Assembly: GCA_945872615.1 (NCBI GenBank)
Contig: CAMBZZ010000010.1
Span: 1 to 53,845 of the forward strand
Source: an uncultured Clostridia bacterium
GTDB taxonomy: Bacteria; Bacillota; Clostridia; Christensenellales; UBA3700
Length of the DNA stretch: 53,845 bases
Direction of reading: 5' to 3'
In this document: positions 47,580-53,845 of the stretch, in pieces
Layout: each line of letters starts with the position of its first letter
Numbering within the stretch: position 1 is the stretch's first letter
Program-made: the position numbers and the translations under genes
The notes under the pieces: model-generated
The model's database searches: none
What the model saw: the letters and a program-made list of their open reading frames with translations, nothing else
What the model was told of the DNA's origin: nothing

Positions 47580-48407
47580 ATGTCTTTATTGATTATGATT
47601 ACCGACGTAATCGTTTGGGTGGCATCGCAACTGAGCGTCAAAATGATTGTGCTCGGCGCGGTTGCTACAATTTTGGTGCTGTCTTTGTCGGATATGATTG
47701 TCGTATCGGCACGTAGCGACAACGGCAATATTTTGAGAGCCGTCAAAGTTTTCGTTAAAAAACACGGCGAAATCGACGAATTAAACATAGCAAAGTTCGT
47801 CAAAACGGTGGGCAAAAAGTTCCCTAAGAAGGAACGCAGATTGCTCAAACTGTATATGATGAGTGGCGAAGCGTACAATGCGTCAACCTTGCCGTTGGCA
47901 ATATCGGAGATGACGACAAAAAAGGTAAAGTCTCCGAAACTGACCGTCAAAGGCGGTTTGGCTGTGATTTTTGCAGTGCAATCTATCATGTTGATTGCAG
48001 GAGAGGCTTGGGCAAACGTATTCGTCGTTATGGGTATTTTGGCTTTGTTGACGGCGATAGTCAATTTTTTCGTAATGATAGTAGTCAAAATTATGGCGTT
48101 TTCTAACGAAAAGAGCGGCGTTAAATTGGAAAAATTGCTCTCGCGGTATGTAGTCGTGGGTAGAGGTAGATTGGCTCCCGTTGTCGATTTGAATAAACTC
48201 GACTGCAAAATGAACGGCGCGGGAAGTAGTAGCGTCAACAAGCTCAGTCAATGTCTCGACAGCTTCGTGGATAGTTGTCCCGACAAGTCTATCGCGCAAA
48301 TAGTAGAGCAAGGATTGAGTAATTGTAGCTTTGGCAAAGAACTGACGGCTCAAGAAAAAGAATATTTTGATAGGGCAATGCAAAGACTGAAAAATTTTTG
48401 CTCTTAA
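47580..48407 (+). CDS. Membrane protein of unknown function
   Basis: A 275-residue protein with hydrophobic segments at about 3-42, 123-145 and 148-172, and a soluble C-terminal 100 residues ending ...RAMQRLKNFCS. The region between helices is basic (VKVFVKKHGEIDELNIAKFV, KKFPKKERRLLKLY). I recognise no family. AGGAGGGG precedes the start, and the gene is 42 bp after addA, so it may be cotranscribed with addBA. Confidence 0.75.
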   Translation: MSLLIMITDVIVWVASQLSVKMIVLGAVATILVLSLSDMIVVSARSDNGNILRAVKVFVKKHGEIDELNIAKFVKTVGKKFPKKERRLLKLYMMSGEAYNASTLPLAISEMTTKKVKSPKLTVKGGLAVIFAVQSIMLIAGEAWANVFVVMGILALLTAIVNFFVMIVVKIMAFSNEKSGVKLEKLLSRYVVVGRGRLAPVVDLNKLDCKMNGAGSSSVNKLSQCLDSFVDSCPDKSIAQIVEQGLSNCSFGKELTAQEKEYFDRAMQRLKNFCS

Positions 48408-48412
48408 ATATC

Positions 48413-48441
48413 TTGCCAAATGCGTTTTTTTAGGCTACAAT
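48413..48441 (+). promoter_or_regulatory. corA promoter (TTGCCA-17-TACAAT)
   Basis: TTGCCA (48413-48418), 17 bp, TACAAT (48436-48441), 30 bp before the corA start. Confidence 0.7.
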
Positions 48442-48471
48442 AGTTTTGCAATAACAAAAGGAGGTGCTTGT

Positions 48472-49437
48472 ATGATTGAAGTTTACAAGAGTGAACTCGA
48501 CAACAACGCGCTCGTTAGCCTGAGTGAAGAACAATATATGGCAGAGGGCTTTAGCCCTAAGGATTGTTGGTTCAACTTGGTCAACCCGAGCGACAAAGAA
48601 GTTGCGTTCGTAGCCTCCCTTTGCAACGTGGAAGACGACGTCATCAAGACCGCACTCGACGACGAAGAGCGTTCTCGTATCGAGAGTGAGGACGGACACC
48701 TCATGGTTTTGGTGGATATTCCTGTCATCGAAGAAGAAGCCAATTATTATTCTTATTTTACGATACCTCTCGGCACGATTATCAAAGACGACGTAGTGAT
48801 TACCGTCAGCCTCAAGGAGACGACGATTTTGAGAGATTTCGTAAGGAGAAGAGTAAAGGGCTTTTCTACATACAAAAAGACGCGTTTTCTTTTCCAAATT
48901 CTCAATAACGTAGCTACCAAGTACCTTGCTTATCTTAAGCAAATAGACAAGGCTTCGCAAAGAATCCAAAACGAACTTCACAAGTCTACCCGTAACAAAG
49001 AACTTATTCAAATGCTTGATTTAGAAAATTCTTTGGTTTACTTTTCTACCAGCTTGTCGGGCAACGACGCCGTAATCAACAAACTTCTCACGTCCAAGAC
49101 GCTCGTCAAGATGTACGAGGAGGATCAAGACTTGCTCGAAGACGTAGCTATAGATACCAAGCAGGCTATCGAGATGTGTTCGATATATCGTGACATTTTG
49201 TCGGGCACTATGGACGCATACGCTTCAGTTATTTCCAACAACCTCAATATCGTGATGAAGGTGTTGACGTCGGTGACTTTGATTATTTCTATACCGACGT
49301 TGATAGCGTCGTTCTTCGGTATGAACACGGGCGTGCCTTTTGAGAGCAAACCTTGGGGATTTTGGGTCGTGGTAGGCATATCGGGTATAGTCTCGACGAT
49401 ACTTGCGCTTTATTTGAAAAAAAAGAAATTGCTATAA
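48472..49437 (+). CDS. corA: CorA-family divalent metal transporter
   Basis: A magnesium/cobalt transporter homologue, 321 residues. The large cytoplasmic N-terminal domain is followed by two membrane helices at the C-terminus (about 262-281 and 297-314) separated by the selectivity motif GMN (283-285, in FFGMNTGVPF). The C-terminal lysine cluster KKKKLL is typical of the inner ring. AGGAGG precedes the start. It ends 80 bp before the promoter of the tRNA-23S unit. Confidence 0.93.
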   Translation: MIEVYKSELDNNALVSLSEEQYMAEGFSPKDCWFNLVNPSDKEVAFVASLCNVEDDVIKTALDDEERSRIESEDGHLMVLVDIPVIEEEANYYSYFTIPLGTIIKDDVVITVSLKETTILRDFVRRRVKGFSTYKKTRFLFQILNNVATKYLAYLKQIDKASQRIQNELHKSTRNKELIQMLDLENSLVYFSTSLSGNDAVINKLLTSKTLVKMYEEDQDLLEDVAIDTKQAIEMCSIYRDILSGTMDAYASVISNNLNIVMKVLTSVTLIISIPTLIASFFGMNTGVPFESKPWGFWVVVGISGIVSTILALYLKKKKLL

Positions 49438-49516
49438 TCGTTTAGAGACTTGTTTTTCGGTTTTTTTCGGCATTTTTCAAGCCCTAAGAAAAAATAAAAA
49501 AAATGCAAAAAAATGT

Positions 49517-49545
49517 TTGACATTATATTTTATCAATGATATTAT
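49517..49545 (+). promoter_or_regulatory. Promoter of the tRNA-23S-5S unit
   Basis: TTGACA (49517-49522), 17 bp, TATTAT (49540-49545). Transcription would start near 49552, 40 nt before tRNA-Ala. A weak hairpin with a TTTTTT run (about 49553-49576) follows and may attenuate. The 49438-49516 part is A/T-rich and may hold the corA terminator. Confidence 0.75.
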
Positions 49546-49591
49546 ATAGGAGCTGTCCAAAAGAACAGTTTTTTGTATAGCGCCTTGATGT

Positions 49592-49668
49592 GGGGGTATA
49601 GCTCAGTTGGCTAGAGCGCCTGCCTTGCAAGCAGGAGGTCAAGAGTTCGACTCTCTTTACCTCCACCA
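49592..49668 (+). tRNA. tRNA-Ala (anticodon TGC)
   Basis: Acceptor GGGGGTA pairs with TACCTCC and the CCA end is encoded. The anticodon loop CTTGCAA between CCTGC and GCAGG gives TGC. Confidence 0.97.
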
Positions 49669-49672
49669 CTAT

Positions 49673-49749
49673 GGGCTCATAGCTCAGCTGGTTAGAGCAC
49701 ACGCCTGATAAGCGTGAGGTCGGTGGTTCGAGTCCACTTGAGCCCACCA
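49673..49749 (+). tRNA. tRNA-Ile (anticodon GAT)
   Basis: Acceptor GGGCTCA pairs with TGAGCCC, CCA is encoded, and the anticodon loop CTGATAA between CACGC and GCGTG gives GAT. With tRNA-Ala this is the pair normally found in the 16S-23S spacer; here it follows a promoter instead of a 16S gene. Confidence 0.97.
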
Positions 49750-49963
49750 ACCGTATCTAACGGTATTTGTACATTGACAACTGCATAGTAGAGGTTGCGT
49801 CAACGCTAGACGAGGTTGACGTAACCAGATATGGTGAAAGACATATCAAAAGAGCATGAAAGAATATAATACGAGAAGGAATATGTAAGTATTATACAAT
49901 TTCAAGAAAGCTGAGGATAATAAGAAATTATTATGGTCTGAAATAGGATGATTGACGAAGAGC
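49750..49963 (+). other. Spacer between tRNA-Ile and 23S rRNA
   Basis: It contains a near-perfect 12-bp hairpin (49793-49804 with 49815-49826) and the left side of the 23S processing stem: TTATTATGGTCT (about 49929-49940) can pair with AGACCTTAATAATAA after 23S (about 52890-52904). The sequence TTGACAACTGCATA is typical of rRNA spacers. Confidence 0.7.
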
Positions 49964-52867
<2,904 letters not shown>

Positions 52868-52953
52868 CGTAGGCAATCTAGCCTATGGAAGACCTTAATA
52901 ATAAGAAAAAAAAGATACTATGCAGTTGTGAGTGTACAAGAGACACTTAACCA

Positions 52954-53071
52954 TTCCGGTGGTAATGGCGAGAGGGATCCACCTGTTCTCATTCCGAACA
53001 CAGAAGTTAAGCCTCTCAGCGCTGATGGTACTTGGTTGGACACGACCTGGGAGAGTAGGACGCTGCCGGAT
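52954..53071 (+). rRNA. rrf: 5S ribosomal RNA
   Basis: About 118 nt, with CCGGTGG at the start, the CCGAACACAGAAGTTAAGCC core and the GAGAGTAGGACGCTGCCGG end. It follows 23S after 86 bp and is closed by a terminator. Confidence 0.95.
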
Positions 53072-53076
53072 CCATT

Positions 53077-53104
53077 AAGACAAGCATTTCGCTTGTCTTT
53101 TTTA
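53077..53104 (+). terminator. Terminator of the 23S-5S unit
   Basis: AAGACAAGC (53077-53085) pairs with GCTTGTCTT (53091-53099), followed by TTTTTATT. Confidence 0.95.
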
Positions 53105-53106
53105 TT

Positions 53107-53469
53107 GCAATTTTTTGACTTGTGTGAGATACGTGTGCCGAGTTAGGAATTTATTTGCGTGATATGTAGCATGTATTCTACGCATAACATCTATTGACAA
53201 TATATATGTATTTTGAATGACACTCAATACTGCATACGCTATTAATATTTTGCAATACAAGACGTTAGTGGAAAACATTCTTCCCATACCTTTTGGCGTA
53301 TGACGGATACGCTATGCCAAAGTGATAAGAAAACGACGATAAATTTCACGTTAAAAACTCGATACGTGTCGACCTTTTTGATAAATCGAGCATCGTTGAT
53401 ATGGCTTAGACTTGATAGAGATTTTATTTGCTTTTTTAGAGAAAATTTTAATTAAAACGCTCAAAATAC
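53107..53469. other. Gene-free AT-rich region before tRNA-Asn
   Basis: No gene is supported. Two inverted repeats are visible: GCGTAT-gacgg-ATACGC within 53297-53322, extended by TTTGGC/GCCAAA, and CTCGAT/ATCGAG near 53369-53400. Function unknown. Confidence 0.6.
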
Positions 53470-53498
53470 TTGACACCAACCGTATAATATAATAAAAT
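53470..53498 (+). promoter_or_regulatory. tRNA-Asn promoter (TTGACA-17-TAAAAT)
   Basis: TTGACA (53470-53475), 17 bp, TAAAAT (53493-53498), 18 bp before the tRNA. Confidence 0.85.
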
Positions 53499-53516
53499 CG
53501 TATATGCAATCAATAA

Positions 53517-53592
53517 GCCTTCATAGCTCAGTCGGTAGAGCATTCGGCTGTTAACCGAAGTGTCATAGGTTCGAGTCCTATTGAAGGCGCCA
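53517..53592 (+). tRNA. tRNA-Asn (anticodon GTT)
   Basis: Acceptor GCCTTCA pairs with TGAAGGC, CCA is encoded, and the anticodon loop CTGTTAA between TTCGG and CCGAA gives GTT. It is followed by a terminator and by a tandem repeat that contains copies of its last 16 nt. Confidence 0.97.
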
Positions 53593-53845
53593 TAAAAAAG
53601 AGATACCTTGTGTATCTCTTTTTTATGCCCCTTGAATAGTCAAGAACCCGCCAAAGTATAGCGCGGTAGGTTCGGACGAAGTCTTTTGCCCAAAGGGCAA
53701 AGCCCCTATTGAAGGCGCCATAAAAAAGAGATGCCTCGTGCATCTCTTTTTTTATGTCCCTTGAATAGTCAAGAACCCGCCAAAGTATAACGCGGTAGGT
53801 TCGGACGAAGTCTTTTGCCCAAAGGGCAAAGCCCCTATTGAAGGC
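53577..53845 (+). repeat. ~128-bp tandem repeat starting in the tRNA-Asn 3' end
   Basis: The last 16 nt of the tRNA (CCTATTGAAGGCGCCA) occur at 53577-53592 and 53705-53720, and again, cut by the window edge, from 53834. Each unit contains the tRNA tail, a terminator hairpin (53594-53624, 53722-53753), a GAACC...GGTTC hairpin and a TTTGCCC-AAA-GGGCAAA hairpin. The two units differ by a few bases, including paired changes in the terminator stem (GAGATAC/GTATCTC versus GAGATGC/GCATCTC). The array runs off the window. Confidence 0.9.
53594..53624 (+). terminator. tRNA-Asn terminator
   Basis: AAAAAAGAGATAC pairs with GTATCTCTTTTTT, directly after the tRNA CCA. A near copy follows at 53722-53753. 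Confidence 0.92.

Noticed and set aside
49523..49750. 75-codon frame antisense to tRNA-Ala and tRNA-Ile
   Set aside because: It is the well-known false protein from antisense tRNA (GLEPPTSRLSG-like). The frame at 53528-53743 antisense to tRNA-Asn is rejected for the same reason.
53577..53845. Possible CRISPR array
   Set aside because: The period is about 128 bp, the units are almost identical throughout and contain a tRNA tail and terminators; there are no short repeats with unique spacers.

Overview
The window looks like a chromosomal segment of a low-GC, Gram-positive Clostridia-type bacterium (Firmicutes). The evidence is RpoB/RpoC of Firmicutes size and layout, AddAB instead of RecBCD, RecD2, RqcP, a DUF1292 protein, a SAM-I riboswitch before metK, an L10 leader before rplJ, strong AGGAGG ribosome binding sites, and SpoIIQ-like and YwmB-like proteins of the sporulation type. 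Gene density is high, and the interspersed palindromic repeats are of a kind I associate with gut Clostridia. Species and order cannot be fixed from the sequence alone.

Layout. 0-1.8 kb (minus strand): rqcP, a fused ispDF and a small membrane protein. 2.3-9.8 kb: rpoB-rpoC. 9.8-13.4 kb: SAM riboswitch, metK, recD2. 13.6-18.8 kb: secA, prfB, tsaD. 18.8-20.6 kb: a DUF1292 gene, then an XRE regulator divergent from a lipoprotein gene. 20.6-21.1 kb: a patchwork of palindromic repeats. 21.3-25.6 kb: rpsL, rpsG, fusA, tuf. 25.9-26.9 kb: a short-chain dehydrogenase. 27.0-30.4 kb: rpmG, secE, nusG, rplK, rplA, then the L10 leader with rplJ-rplL. 30.4-33.8 kb: a second XRE/membrane-protein divergent pair, a sulfatase and a DUF975 protein. 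33.9-36.3 kb: an aminotransferase-like gene and a glycerol-1-phosphate-dehydrogenase-like gene, both missing catalytic residues. 36.4-38.5 kb: YwmB-like, SpoIIQ-like, a DUF1540 protein and rplI. 38.5-38.8 kb: an inserted palindromic repeat. 38.8-40.7 kb: two minus-strand genes (unknown protein, lipoprotein). 40.8-49.4 kb: addB, addA, a membrane protein, corA. 49.5-53.1 kb: tRNA-Ala, tRNA-Ile, 23S and 5S rRNA with no 16S. 53.5 kb to the end: tRNA-Asn followed by a tandem repeat built from the tRNA 3' end and its terminator.

How it fits together. Most genes serve transcription, translation and protein export (RNA polymerase, EF-G, EF-Tu, ribosomal proteins, SecA/SecE, NusG, RF2, TsaD, RqcP, rRNA and tRNAs), with double-strand-break repair (AddAB, RecD2). 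The usual contiguous rplKAJL-rpoBC-rpsLG-fusA-tuf cluster is split into three blocks, with rpoBC placed first. Promoters are very uniform: a TTGAC(A/T)-like -35, 17 bp, and TAAAAT/TATAAT-like -10.

The points most worth following are the adjacent pair of apparent pseudoenzymes; the 23S-5S unit with its own promoter and no 16S; natural substitutions at drug-contact positions (23S A2059G equivalent, S12 K88R, RpoB R529K); a divergent promoter pair predicted to make leaderless mRNAs for addB and a lipoprotein; palindromes over several promoters; and tandem duplication of a tRNA tail. All functional statements come from reading the sequence and from recalled family motifs; no database search was run.
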